Shown: in pieces, positions 36,034-44,183 of the stretch | How positions within the stretch are numbered: the first letter of the stretch is position 1 | Layout of the letters: every line of letters begins with the position of its first letter | Assembly (NCBI RefSeq): GCF_000331305.1 | Contig: NZ_KB217478.1 | Coordinates: 8,339,481 to 8,403,480 of the forward strand | Source of the DNA: Calothrix sp. PCC 7103 | GTDB lineage: Bacteria > Cyanobacteriota > Cyanobacteriia > Cyanobacteriales > Nostocaceae | Reading direction: 5' to 3' | DNA length: 64,000 nucleotides | Position numbers and translations under genes: made by a program | Notes under the pieces: generated by a model | Databases searched by the model: none | What the model was told of the DNA's origin: nothing | What the model saw: only the letters and a program-made list of their open reading frames with translations

Positions 36034-36335
36034 CTACTTTGTGATGTTTTTGATTGCGGTTGCGGTTTGTTCTGGTGGGGAGCATCCACTTTTGGAACAT
36101 ACATAATTATTTGGCGCCAGAAAGCCTACTATAAGGGTAGTCTAGAAAAGTCGATCTGCCAAAAGTGGATGCTCCCGTTCTGGTTTGCCTTCTAGGGGGA
36201 ATACTAAAACGCTTTTGATTTTGGTGTTGTCAATTAATTGTTTTAGGTGATTTAATTGTTTATCTAGAATTGCGACTCCTGCGTAATTCTCTGCTTACTC
36301 CCGCATCCACACCCACTTTCTTTTTTGCGCGACAT
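36034..36335 (-). pseudogene. Broken small gene interrupted by a MITE
   Basis: The ATG at 36335 opens MSRKKESGCGCGSK but hits a stop at 36264. In another frame the sequence continues sensibly (ENYAGVAILDKQLNHLKQ, then KSVLVFPLEGKPE) until a 100-base insertion at 36077-36176. Deleting the insertion and one copy of its 8-base duplication restores ...GKPEQTATAIKNITK and a stop at 36034. So a roughly 65-aa protein with a CGCG motif has suffered one frameshift and one insertion. I do not recognise the family. Confidence 0.6.
36077..36176. mobile_element. MITE, ~100 bases, 18-base inverted ends, 8-base target duplication
   Basis: The ends GGGAGCATCCACTTTTGG (36078-36095) and its exact complement (36159-36176) flank 63 bases with no coding potential. 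GTTCTGGT occurs immediately on both sides (36069-36076 and 36177-36184), a clean target duplication. Eight-base duplications and GGG ends occur in several IS families (for example ISKra4-type and IS256/ISL3-type), so the helper transposase is not identified. No transposase gene is in the window. Confidence 0.85.
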
Positions 36336-36363
36336 ATTTATAAAAGAGACCAATATATAGTTA

Positions 36364-37170
36364 CTACAACCTGGCTCTCTCGTATTCCGCAATAGTATTA
36401 GCAGAAATATTCGCGTCTGCTGACCAAGGGTTTTTGTAGAATCTAAATTTTTGTTTAAGAACTAACCAAAAGAATGGCGCCGCATCGAACAAATATCTCT
36501 TCCAGAGTCGAGTCGGTTCAGTGGAAAGTCGATATAACCACTCTAGACCAACTTGGCTCATCCATTTTGGCGCCCGTGTTATTGTTCCTGCTTCAAAATT
36601 GATGGTGGCGCCAATTGCTAAGAAAATTTTGATGTTTTTTAATTTATGTTTATACTTAGAAATCCACATTTCTTGCTTGGGGGCGCCTACTCCAATTGCT
36701 AGAACTGTTGCTCCTGAACGATTGATTAACTCTATTATGCTTTGACATTCTTTTTCGTTTTTCTCAAACCCCATTGGTGGAGAATAAGTTTCAATAATGA
36801 TATTACGCCCTACTTTGGAGTTGATATTACGCTGGGCTGTATACCCGACTTCTCCAATTCCTCCTAACAAAAATATTTTGATATCTTCGTCATCTCGATA
36901 ATAACTATAGAAAGCTGGAAATAAATCTGAGCCTGAGATTTTTTCTTTAATTGGTATACCTAAAAACTTAGATGTGAACATCAAAATTTTACTATCGCAA
37001 ACTATGTAATCTGCTTTTTGATAGGCATGATAAAAATCTAAGTTTTTTTGTAGCTTAATTAGATGGTCTACATTAGGAGTAAATACAATACCACCAAATT
37101 TTAGTTTTTTCAATAATTGATACATTGTTATGTTATCAATAGTCAAATTAAATAGTTGAACTCGATTCAT
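36364..37170 (-). CDS. WecG/TagA/CpsF glycosyltransferase
   Basis: 268 residues of glycosyltransferase family 26. Diagnostic segments are FTPNVDHLIKLQ near the start, and the catalytic region VLAIGVGAPKQEMWI with IFLAIGATINFEAGTITRAPKWM. These transfer GlcNAc/ManNAc-type residues onto lipid-linked intermediates at the cytoplasmic face. It is the last gene of the long minus-strand polysaccharide locus (36.4-46.5 kb). The length is typical. Confidence 0.9.
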   Translation of the reverse strand: MNRVQLFNLTIDNITMYQLLKKLKFGGIVFTPNVDHLIKLQKNLDFYHAYQKADYIVCDSKILMFTSKFLGIPIKEKISGSDLFPAFYSYYRDDEDIKIFLLGGIGEVGYTAQRNINSKVGRNIIIETYSPPMGFEKNEKECQSIIELINRSGATVLAIGVGAPKQEMWISKYKHKLKNIKIFLAIGATINFEAGTITRAPKWMSQVGLEWLYRLSTEPTRLWKRYLFDAAPFFWLVLKQKFRFYKNPWSADANISANTIAEYERARL

Positions 37171-37337
37171 TGTCTTATTATATAAGTAAGTAGTTCTTTG
37201 AGAAAGTAAGAGATAGAGAGCGGTTTTAGTTCTAAGCTTTGTGTATTTATTGCTAGGTTAGCAAAAATGCCCACTCATATTTATTTGAGCAGAAAAACTG
37301 TTTATCTTTCTGTTTTTTTCGTAAAATGAGTTACCCA

Positions 37338-38267
37338 TTAAGTTTTTACCAAAATTTTTTGATCTAAAATGTCTAAAATAGTACTATCAATGTCAATATC
37401 AAATTTACGTGCGAAATAATATTGATTTTGTTTCATTAAAGTATAATCATCCTTGGTTAGAGTTGCTGGACTACCATAACTACTTTGATAAAAATCTACG
37501 TAATGCTTACATTCATTCGATAATTTGAAAAGGTTACTGTTGACTAGTACAGTCTGAATAAAAGATTCTTCAGGGTTGATTACATATTTATAATGCTCAA
37601 GAATATCGGGATGCTTTTGAGTAAATTTATGTATATATTCAAGGCATTTTTTAGACAGAATAGAAAAATACGAACCTCCATAACAAATAAATTCATCATT
37701 AAATGGAGATTTAACTCTGGTTCCTATCATCAGACCATAAAAGAAATGAATTCGCAAAAGTGGTTGAAAGTAATTAATCACTTTTAATGGTTTTAAGAAT
37801 ACTTTTAACCAATTAGGGAAATTAGTCGAATTTACTTTATACTTGTATAAGTATCTATCAAACCCTTGTTTAATAGTCCATGAACTTTCTTTATAAAATA
37901 CTTTAAAATATTCAATATAAGCATCGTAACTATTTGTAGATAACAAAAGTTCTAGTTCTGAAATAGATTGAGTTGGATAATCTTGTCCTGTTAGATTAAT
38001 AAACCAATCAAAATCTAGATTATTGTTAAATAACCAGTTAATAGTTGATAAATACTCTCGAAGTATTGAAAAATCTCCTCTGCCTGTTGTGACTTTAAAT
38101 AAATGAATATCTGGATATTGTTTTAATTTAGATATATCTAGAGTGCAATAAGTAGAATTATGACTCAATATAATTATTGAGTTTGGACTCGATCTTTTAA
38201 TATTACGGATAAGTCGATATATTTGCTCTGGATTTTTATAAGTTTGAATCAAGAAACAGATTTTCAT
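37338..38267 (-). CDS. GT14-like (core-2/I-branching type) glycosyltransferase
   Basis: 309 residues. The segments MKICFLIQTYKNPEQI, DWFINLTGQDYPTQS and NPEESFIQTVL fit the branch beta-1,6-N-acetylglucosaminyltransferase family seen in bacterial capsule and EPS clusters. Soluble, with no signal peptide. AT-richer than its neighbours and without a GGCGCC site, it may have been acquired with the flanking transferases. Donor and acceptor are unknown. Confidence 0.75.
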   Translation of the reverse strand: MKICFLIQTYKNPEQIYRLIRNIKRSSPNSIIILSHNSTYCTLDISKLKQYPDIHLFKVTTGRGDFSILREYLSTINWLFNNNLDFDWFINLTGQDYPTQSISELELLLSTNSYDAYIEYFKVFYKESSWTIKQGFDRYLYKYKVNSTNFPNWLKVFLKPLKVINYFQPLLRIHFFYGLMIGTRVKSPFNDEFICYGGSYFSILSKKCLEYIHKFTQKHPDILEHYKYVINPEESFIQTVLVNSNLFKLSNECKHYVDFYQSSYGSPATLTKDDYTLMKQNQYYFARKFDIDIDSTILDILDQKILVKT

Positions 38268-38382
38268 ACTCTGATGATCTTTTGACTGATGAAAAATTAA
38301 TAGGGAAACAATACAAAGAAACCAGATTTTTTGTTGAGATATTGTAATAAAAAAATATTTCGCACGAAAACCTGGTTTTTAG

Positions 38383-39366
38383 CTAAGGTGAAGTGGATAA
38401 TTGTGGTTTACGGAAAGTGGCTTTTATAGGGTTTATGAACCAGAGTAGATAAGCTGCAACACCAGTTATTACAGTTTTACCTGGTTCTTCTAATAAAATA
38501 TGCCAATGATTGATTAGAACAAGGTTGAATAGCTTTGCAGCAGTTATTCCGTCACCCAAGCTCACCAAACGACGCGCTGTATAACGCATATGGTAAGCTT
38601 TTGCAGCTTTTTCACAGTGTGCGATGATATCTGGAGCATAGGAACGAGTTTTTTCTATTACCGTTTCTAGCGCTTCTAATTGTTTCATCGCGTTCGCAGA
38701 AAGTCCTCCTGTAGTTATTCTGTACAAAGTCAGTACTTCTGGAATTCCTTCGTGGCGCCAGTGAGTCAGAATAGAGATTCGTAGCCAACATTCGATATCT
38801 TCAGCACGACGCAAAGCTTCATCAAAGTAGTAATCTTCGGTGGCGCCGTACAAATTATCTTGAAATTTAATTGCTTCAAAGACTTCACGTCTTATAACTG
38901 CCGCTGAACCGTTACCAACAGGATTACGACACAGTACATATGAGGGTGTGATGTCATGGAGCTTGCGAGGTCTTTGATAAAGTCCTGTAAGATTGCCCTC
39001 TTCATTAATAAATGCGGAGTAACAAAAGCTGATTCCTACTGTTGGTGAATTGTCAAGATGTTTGACGTGTTTTTCTAGTTTGTCCGGAGTCCAGATGTCA
39101 TCCGCATCTACAAAAGCTATATAGTCACCTTGAGCATGGCGGATGCCTGTATTTCTAGCTCCTGGTAGTCCTCTATTTGCTTGATGAATAATCTTTATTC
39201 TCGAATCTTTGAACTGTCGGCAAATTTCTATGCTGCCATCAAGAGACCCATCATCAATGATGAGAATTTCCAAGTTTTGATAAGTTTGTGACAGAACAGA
39301 GTTAACTGTTGCAGCAACATACTTTTCGGCGTTATATACAGGGATAATTACGGAAACTTTTTTCAT
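38383..39366 (-). CDS. GT2 glycosyltransferase, tandem copy 1
   Basis: 327 residues from the ATG at 39366 (MKKVSVIIPVYNAEKYV). GT-A fold with IIDDGSLDGS near residue 37 and the metal-binding YIAFVDADDIW (DxD) near 90, plus the acceptor-side segment with RAEDIECWLRI. Closely similar over its whole N-terminal half to the next gene upstream, so the two arose by tandem duplication. Cytoplasmic, building the EPS repeat unit; the sugar is unknown. No clear ribosome binding site. Confidence 0.9.
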   Translation of the reverse strand: MKKVSVIIPVYNAEKYVAATVNSVLSQTYQNLEILIIDDGSLDGSIEICRQFKDSRIKIIHQANRGLPGARNTGIRHAQGDYIAFVDADDIWTPDKLEKHVKHLDNSPTVGISFCYSAFINEEGNLTGLYQRPRKLHDITPSYVLCRNPVGNGSAAVIRREVFEAIKFQDNLYGATEDYYFDEALRRAEDIECWLRISILTHWRHEGIPEVLTLYRITTGGLSANAMKQLEALETVIEKTRSYAPDIIAHCEKAAKAYHMRYTARRLVSLGDGITAAKLFNLVLINHWHILLEEPGKTVITGVAAYLLWFINPIKATFRKPQLSTSP

Positions 39367-39439
39367 ACAATTAACCAAATCATTTCAGGGACAATTAATA
39401 TATAAAGAAAAATTTTCGAGTGTAAATAACTTTTGAAAT

Positions 39440-40459
39440 TTATCTTCCAAATTCTTCTTGCATTTTGCGTCTTTGGATAAAGCCTTTTGCTTTTAAAATC
39501 AAATGTTCGACTTGAAAGTATAAAGATTTTGGCATCAGCCAAAGTGAATAAGACATTACCAATGTCAAACTTGTAGTTAGTGGTTCTGTTAATAGCAGAC
39601 GCCAGTTAAATTTTAAAGCTTGATTAATAACTTTTACAGCAATCGAACCAGCCTGTCTACGTACAGCTTCGCGCGCTAAATCTCGCAACCGATAAGCCAT
39701 AGCTTGATGTTTCCATTTATCTATTAGTTCTGGTGCATATAAGCGTGTCTTCTCATCTATTTTTTCCCAATAATCTATGGCTTTTAGTAAATCCCCCGAA
39801 CGGCTTTCTGGATTAACTCTGTATAAAGTTAATACTTCAGGTATACCTTCAAACTTCCAAATGCTTTGAATCGCTATACGCAGCCAACACTCAATATCTT
39901 CTAACACAGTAAATTTAGTGTCAAAGTAACAATACTCTTCTGTATTAGAGTCTTCTTTAAAAGCTATTGCTTCAAAAACTTCTCGTCTAAACACTCCAGA
40001 TGAACCATTCCCAAGTGGGTTAGTGTAGAGTAAATCAGACACTTCAATATCTTTCAGCTTAGGCATTTGATATATATTTAAAGATTGCCCAAGTTCATTG
40101 ATAAGAGCAGAACGACTAAAGCTTATTCCAACGTTAGGAAAATTATCTAAATGTTCTACATGTTTTTCTAACTTCTCAGGTATCCAAATATCGTCTGCAT
40201 CTATAAAAGCAAAATAATCACCTTGAGCATGACGAATACCTGTATCTCTTGCCGCTGAAACTCCTTTGTTTTCCTGCCGAATTATTTTAATTCTAGGGTC
40301 TGTGAATTGTTGACAAGCCTGTATGCTTTGGTCAGGAGAACCATCGTCAATGATTAGAATTTCAATATTTTTGTAGCTTTGCAATAATACCGATTTAACT
40401 GTTAGTGCAACATACTTTTCAGCATTATATACGGGAATAATTACGGAAACTTTTTTCAT
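39440..40459 (-). CDS. GT2 glycosyltransferase, tandem copy 2
   Basis: 339 residues starting MKKVSVIIPVYNAEKYV, as in the neighbour at 38.4 kb. DDGSPDQS and YFAFIDADDIW mark the nucleotide-sugar site, and LEDIECWLRIA the catalytic-base region. AAGGA lies three bases ahead of ATG 40459. Divergence from the sister copy is concentrated in the acceptor-binding C-terminal half, consistent with a different linkage or acceptor. Confidence 0.9.
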   Translation of the reverse strand: MKKVSVIIPVYNAEKYVALTVKSVLLQSYKNIEILIIDDGSPDQSIQACQQFTDPRIKIIRQENKGVSAARDTGIRHAQGDYFAFIDADDIWIPEKLEKHVEHLDNFPNVGISFSRSALINELGQSLNIYQMPKLKDIEVSDLLYTNPLGNGSSGVFRREVFEAIAFKEDSNTEEYCYFDTKFTVLEDIECWLRIAIQSIWKFEGIPEVLTLYRVNPESRSGDLLKAIDYWEKIDEKTRLYAPELIDKWKHQAMAYRLRDLAREAVRRQAGSIAVKVINQALKFNWRLLLTEPLTTSLTLVMSYSLWLMPKSLYFQVEHLILKAKGFIQRRKMQEEFGR

Positions 40460-40521
40460 AATTCCTTCGCATCTGTATTTAATATTACAGTAAAGATGTA
40501 CATCGTCAATAAAAATAAAAG

Positions 40522-41514
40522 CTAAGATTTGATAAGATTTGCTTTTTGGGCTGGCATTGCACGTGAATTAGTAATAAAGTTTAGTATTCTTCCTGCAACT
40601 TCAGGTGTAAGAAAATGCATTGCAATTAACTTAACTACTAAAATAAGAGCGTATTTTTTGAAGATAACTGTTGGGTATAAACTAGCAGCTTTTTGCAAAT
40701 GATAACGAGATTGTGTAACACCTTTGAAACCTGGAACGCGAGTTAAATATAGCTGACTCCAGTATAAGTGACAATTTGCAATACTTTTTGATCTTATTTT
40801 TGATAAAGATTGAATTCCTTGTGGAGCATTTTGAATAGCTTTGTTTATAACTGTGAGTACAGATTTTTCAAACGCTTCGATATTAGTTGAAGCAGAACCT
40901 GAAGATAGACGGTAAAAAACTTGATACTCAGGTACAGCAACAAATGACCATTTGCTCGCTAATCGTAGACACCAATCCCAATCTTCATAATGACTCAAGC
41001 TTGTATCAAAAATACCAACAGAATCGATAGCTGCTTTCCGAACTAGAATATTAGAAGATATACCTATAATAAAATTACCAGCAAGTAATTTAGTATAAAC
41101 ATTTCCTTCATAATATATAGGGTCACATTTATGAACTTGCTCGCCGTTTTCACTCATGATATAAGTCAAGCTATAAGCTAAACCGGCTTCAGGATGTTGT
41201 TCTAAGGCTGAATATTGAAGCTCTAATTTATTTTGTGTCCATAAGTCATCGCCATCTAAAAAAGCGATATATTTTCCTCTTGCTACTGAAATTCCACGAT
41301 TACGCGCTGTAGAAACACCACTATTTTTATAAGTAAAAACTTTGACTCTTTCATCTTGAATACTATTTAAAATTTTTAAAGTATCGTCTGTCGAGCCATC
41401 ATTAATAACTACAATTTCAAAATCAGAAAAGCTTTGTTTCTGAATTGATTCTATAGTTTCTAATATTGTTCTTTGATTATTATAAGTTGGAATAACTACA
41501 GATATAGTCGGCAT
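40522..41514 (-). CDS. GT2 glycosyltransferase
   Basis: 330 residues from the ATG at 41514 (MPTISVVIPTYNNQ), with GGAG at good distance upstream; a TTG six codons earlier is not needed. DGSTDD and YIAFLDGDDLW are the GT-A motifs, and HYEDWDWCLRLA the catalytic-base region. More distant from the two tandem copies downstream. The C-terminal ~80 residues are partly hydrophobic and helical. Part of the EPS operon. Confidence 0.9.
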   Translation of the reverse strand: MPTISVVIPTYNNQRTILETIESIQKQSFSDFEIVVINDGSTDDTLKILNSIQDERVKVFTYKNSGVSTARNRGISVARGKYIAFLDGDDLWTQNKLELQYSALEQHPEAGLAYSLTYIMSENGEQVHKCDPIYYEGNVYTKLLAGNFIIGISSNILVRKAAIDSVGIFDTSLSHYEDWDWCLRLASKWSFVAVPEYQVFYRLSSGSASTNIEAFEKSVLTVINKAIQNAPQGIQSLSKIRSKSIANCHLYWSQLYLTRVPGFKGVTQSRYHLQKAASLYPTVIFKKYALILVVKLIAMHFLTPEVAGRILNFITNSRAMPAQKANLIKS

Positions 41515-41573
41515 ACATATACTCCAGTACAAAAAATATGAAAGTAGGTCGGTGAAAGCAAAATTTAAGTAGA

Positions 41574-42830
41574 TTAAGAATTAGATGTTATTGCATATCT
41601 AGCACCCCAAATGGTAAAGATTGGCATTGCTACAAAATGAGAAACAAGAACAGCTACTGCAACTGGGACAATTCCCCATTTAACAGCGATTAATATCGAT
41701 AGTGCAAAAATTGTGGTAAAAATAACGCTCCATTTGACATTAATATCTGTTCTATCTATAGCTTGTAACAGCGTTGAAGTTGCTATTGCAAAGGGACGTG
41801 GTAAAGCGGAAAGACAAATTAAGACTAGAACTGGAATACCTACTACCCATTTTTGTCCAAAAATTATTGGCACATAGAATGGCGCCAGACTTGATTGCAC
41901 AATTACTAACGGTACAAACACCGCTGAAATAGTTTTTAAACCATCCAAATATCGTTTTTTGAGGTCTTGTATATTACCGCGCGCAGCACAAAGATGAGGT
42001 AGTAAAGCAATAATAAATGAATTTATGACACTTAAACTAATTCCTAACCCAGCATTAAAGGCAAAATAGTAGATTCCCAAAGCGTTAATTCCTAAAAATC
42101 TTCCGACAATTAGGTAGTCTAGATTGTTTCGGAGATTATCTAATAACTGTACAGTTAATATATTTCTACAAAATACGAATATTTCTTTCCAACGATAAAG
42201 TGTAAAAATACGTTTTGGGCGCCAAGAGCTATATTTGTAAGCAAAAAATAGCCATATAAAAGGAGAAGAGATAACTGAGGGTAATACAATTGCCCACAAA
42301 CCCATGCCTGATGCTGCTAAACATAGTGTTATTAAATTATTAATGGCTGAATCGGTAGTTTGAGTTAACGCCATCAAATTCATTCGATTTTCTCGTTCAA
42401 TCAATGCCCATTGAATAACAAAGTTGGGGACGATTAAATGATAAAAGGCAACAACACATATTGGCAAAATAATTTCATTTGATTTGTAGAACAAAGCTAT
42501 TGGAAAAGCTGCCGCACATTGAAGAATAAAAATAAGAATACAAAATATCCAATTGAGGCAATAAGATGTGTTGATTAAATCATCTAAATCTTTTTCATTA
42601 GCTTGAATAAGTTTACTTGCAATTCCAAATTTCAGTGAGAAAACAACCGCGAATTCTCTAACAGTGAATATTATTGCTGCTAGTCCGTAATCATGTGGAG
42701 ATAATAAACGCGCAATAACTACCGTAGTCACTAAACGAAAAACTCGATTAAGAAACTCTCCTCCAGCTAAAAAGCTAAGATTACGAACAAATTCGTTAGA
42801 AAACCTTTTTTTGATTTTATTAATTAACAT
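41574..42830 (-). CDS. Wzx-type polysaccharide flippase
   Basis: About 418 residues from the ATG at 42830; GTG at 42842 is an alternative. Ten to twelve hydrophobic segments in the MATE/PST arrangement. The N-terminus RNLSFLAGGEFLNRVFRLVTTVVIARLLSPHDYGLAAI is characteristic of MviN/Wzx-type lipopolysaccharide exporters. It would move the lipid-linked repeat unit across the inner membrane to the Wzy polymerase encoded next door. Confidence 0.9.
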   Translation of the reverse strand: MLINKIKKRFSNEFVRNLSFLAGGEFLNRVFRLVTTVVIARLLSPHDYGLAAIIFTVREFAVVFSLKFGIASKLIQANEKDLDDLINTSYCLNWIFCILIFILQCAAAFPIALFYKSNEIILPICVVAFYHLIVPNFVIQWALIERENRMNLMALTQTTDSAINNLITLCLAASGMGLWAIVLPSVISSPFIWLFFAYKYSSWRPKRIFTLYRWKEIFVFCRNILTVQLLDNLRNNLDYLIVGRFLGINALGIYYFAFNAGLGISLSVINSFIIALLPHLCAARGNIQDLKKRYLDGLKTISAVFVPLVIVQSSLAPFYVPIIFGQKWVVGIPVLVLICLSALPRPFAIATSTLLQAIDRTDINVKWSVIFTTIFALSILIAVKWGIVPVAVAVLVSHFVAMPIFTIWGARYAITSNS

Positions 42831-42866
42831 TGGCAAATTCACCTGTATTTATTATTTAATTTGACT

Positions 42867-44153
42867 TTAGTTATATACAATGCGAACTTTGCCTTGACTT
42901 GCAAGATTCCAAATATCTAACTTATTAAGAGTCGAATGCATTGAAATTGTAATTGTTACATAAAGCAACCAGTGAATTGTACCTATCATAAAACGACTTT
43001 CAGACAAATTCATTAGTACTAAACAAGTTAGGTATAGTAACGGAACAAGACCTTCTGCACCTTGAACATGGCGTACCCAAATTAATGCTTTTAAGCTAAT
43101 ACTAAGTAAACTAATTACTAAAGCAATCAATCCAATTAAACCTAAACCAAGATAAAGGTCAAGAAAACCATTGTGAGCATGAATTGGCTCAAATCCCCCT
43201 CCTATTTCTCTCCAAACATCTGCCGTTTCTCCTTCCCATTTACCTAACCAAAACGTTTCATAGCCATAACCTAGCCAGGGACGCTCTTGAATTTTATTGA
43301 AAACTACGGGCCAAATCTGTGTACGACCAGTAAAAGTCATATCTCTACCCAAGCTAGTTAAAATAGATTCTGCATTGCTTACCAATAGTAAAGAAGCAAC
43401 CCCACTAATTAAAATTGTGATAATCAAAAATGGTAATGCTTTTTTATGATTCCAACGCAAAGCCTTAACGAAAGGAGTCAGAACCATTACTATTAATACA
43501 ACGACTAGGGCAGTTTGTGATTTTGAGCCTAAGATTACCGCTGTTGATATGATAAAACCAGCCCACATTATTTTACGAAATTTAGTATTACTTATTGCAT
43601 TTAAAAAGAAAGTTACTGCACTCAAACTTGTAATGTTTCCCAGGTCATTTTTATGGACAAAAACACCTCGCCAAGCACCTGTATGTACTACGTCTTCTAT
43701 GTTAGCAACAAAACCTCTGCCCATAACTCCATAACTTGGTAAAAGTACAGCGAATAATAAACTTAACAATGAAATGGCGCCAAACATCCAAGTAAACATT
43801 TGTAGTTGTTCGTGAAGACTATAACATGTAGCTAAATACACTCCAAATACAGTAACCCGTACTAGAGGCATAATTTTTTCTAATGTCAGCATTGGTGTGT
43901 CAGACCAAAATGGCGAGACTAGAGCAATTCCCAATAAAATCCACAAGAGTTTTTCTCTAGTAATAATATTTACAACTCTTTTCCATCTAGTAAGGATGAG
44001 TACTGAACTAATTACTAAACAAGTATCAGGAAGTACTAACTTAATTGGATATAAAAAGTGGGTTTCGGAAATAAATGGGTCAATGGCGCCTGTATAAAAA
44101 AAGAGCGAAATGACTGCAAAAATTTTTTCGATTAATCTTTGATGTTTGTACAT
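42867..44153 (-). CDS. O-antigen/EPS polymerase (Wzy/ligase-like)
   Basis: 428 residues with about ten membrane segments and a large periplasmic loop. The Wzy_C signature runs from FTGRTQIWPVVFNKIQE through RPWLGYGYETFW to HAHNGFLDLYLGLGLIGL, with the conserved Arg and His expected in polymerases and ligases. Sits between the flippase and the Wzc-type gene, so a Wzy polymerase is favoured over an O-antigen ligase. Confidence 0.88.
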   Translation of the reverse strand: MYKHQRLIEKIFAVISLFFYTGAIDPFISETHFLYPIKLVLPDTCLVISSVLILTRWKRVVNIITREKLLWILLGIALVSPFWSDTPMLTLEKIMPLVRVTVFGVYLATCYSLHEQLQMFTWMFGAISLLSLLFAVLLPSYGVMGRGFVANIEDVVHTGAWRGVFVHKNDLGNITSLSAVTFFLNAISNTKFRKIMWAGFIISTAVILGSKSQTALVVVLIVMVLTPFVKALRWNHKKALPFLIITILISGVASLLLVSNAESILTSLGRDMTFTGRTQIWPVVFNKIQERPWLGYGYETFWLGKWEGETADVWREIGGGFEPIHAHNGFLDLYLGLGLIGLIALVISLLSISLKALIWVRHVQGAEGLVPLLYLTCLVLMNLSESRFMIGTIHWLLYVTITISMHSTLNKLDIWNLASQGKVRIVYN

Positions 44154-44183
44154 GGGCTATCGATGAAAAAAATCTGACTTAAA

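Noticed and set aside
36077-36176. Simple terminator hairpin
   Set aside because: An exact 8-base duplication flanks it and it breaks a reading frame, so it is an inserted element.
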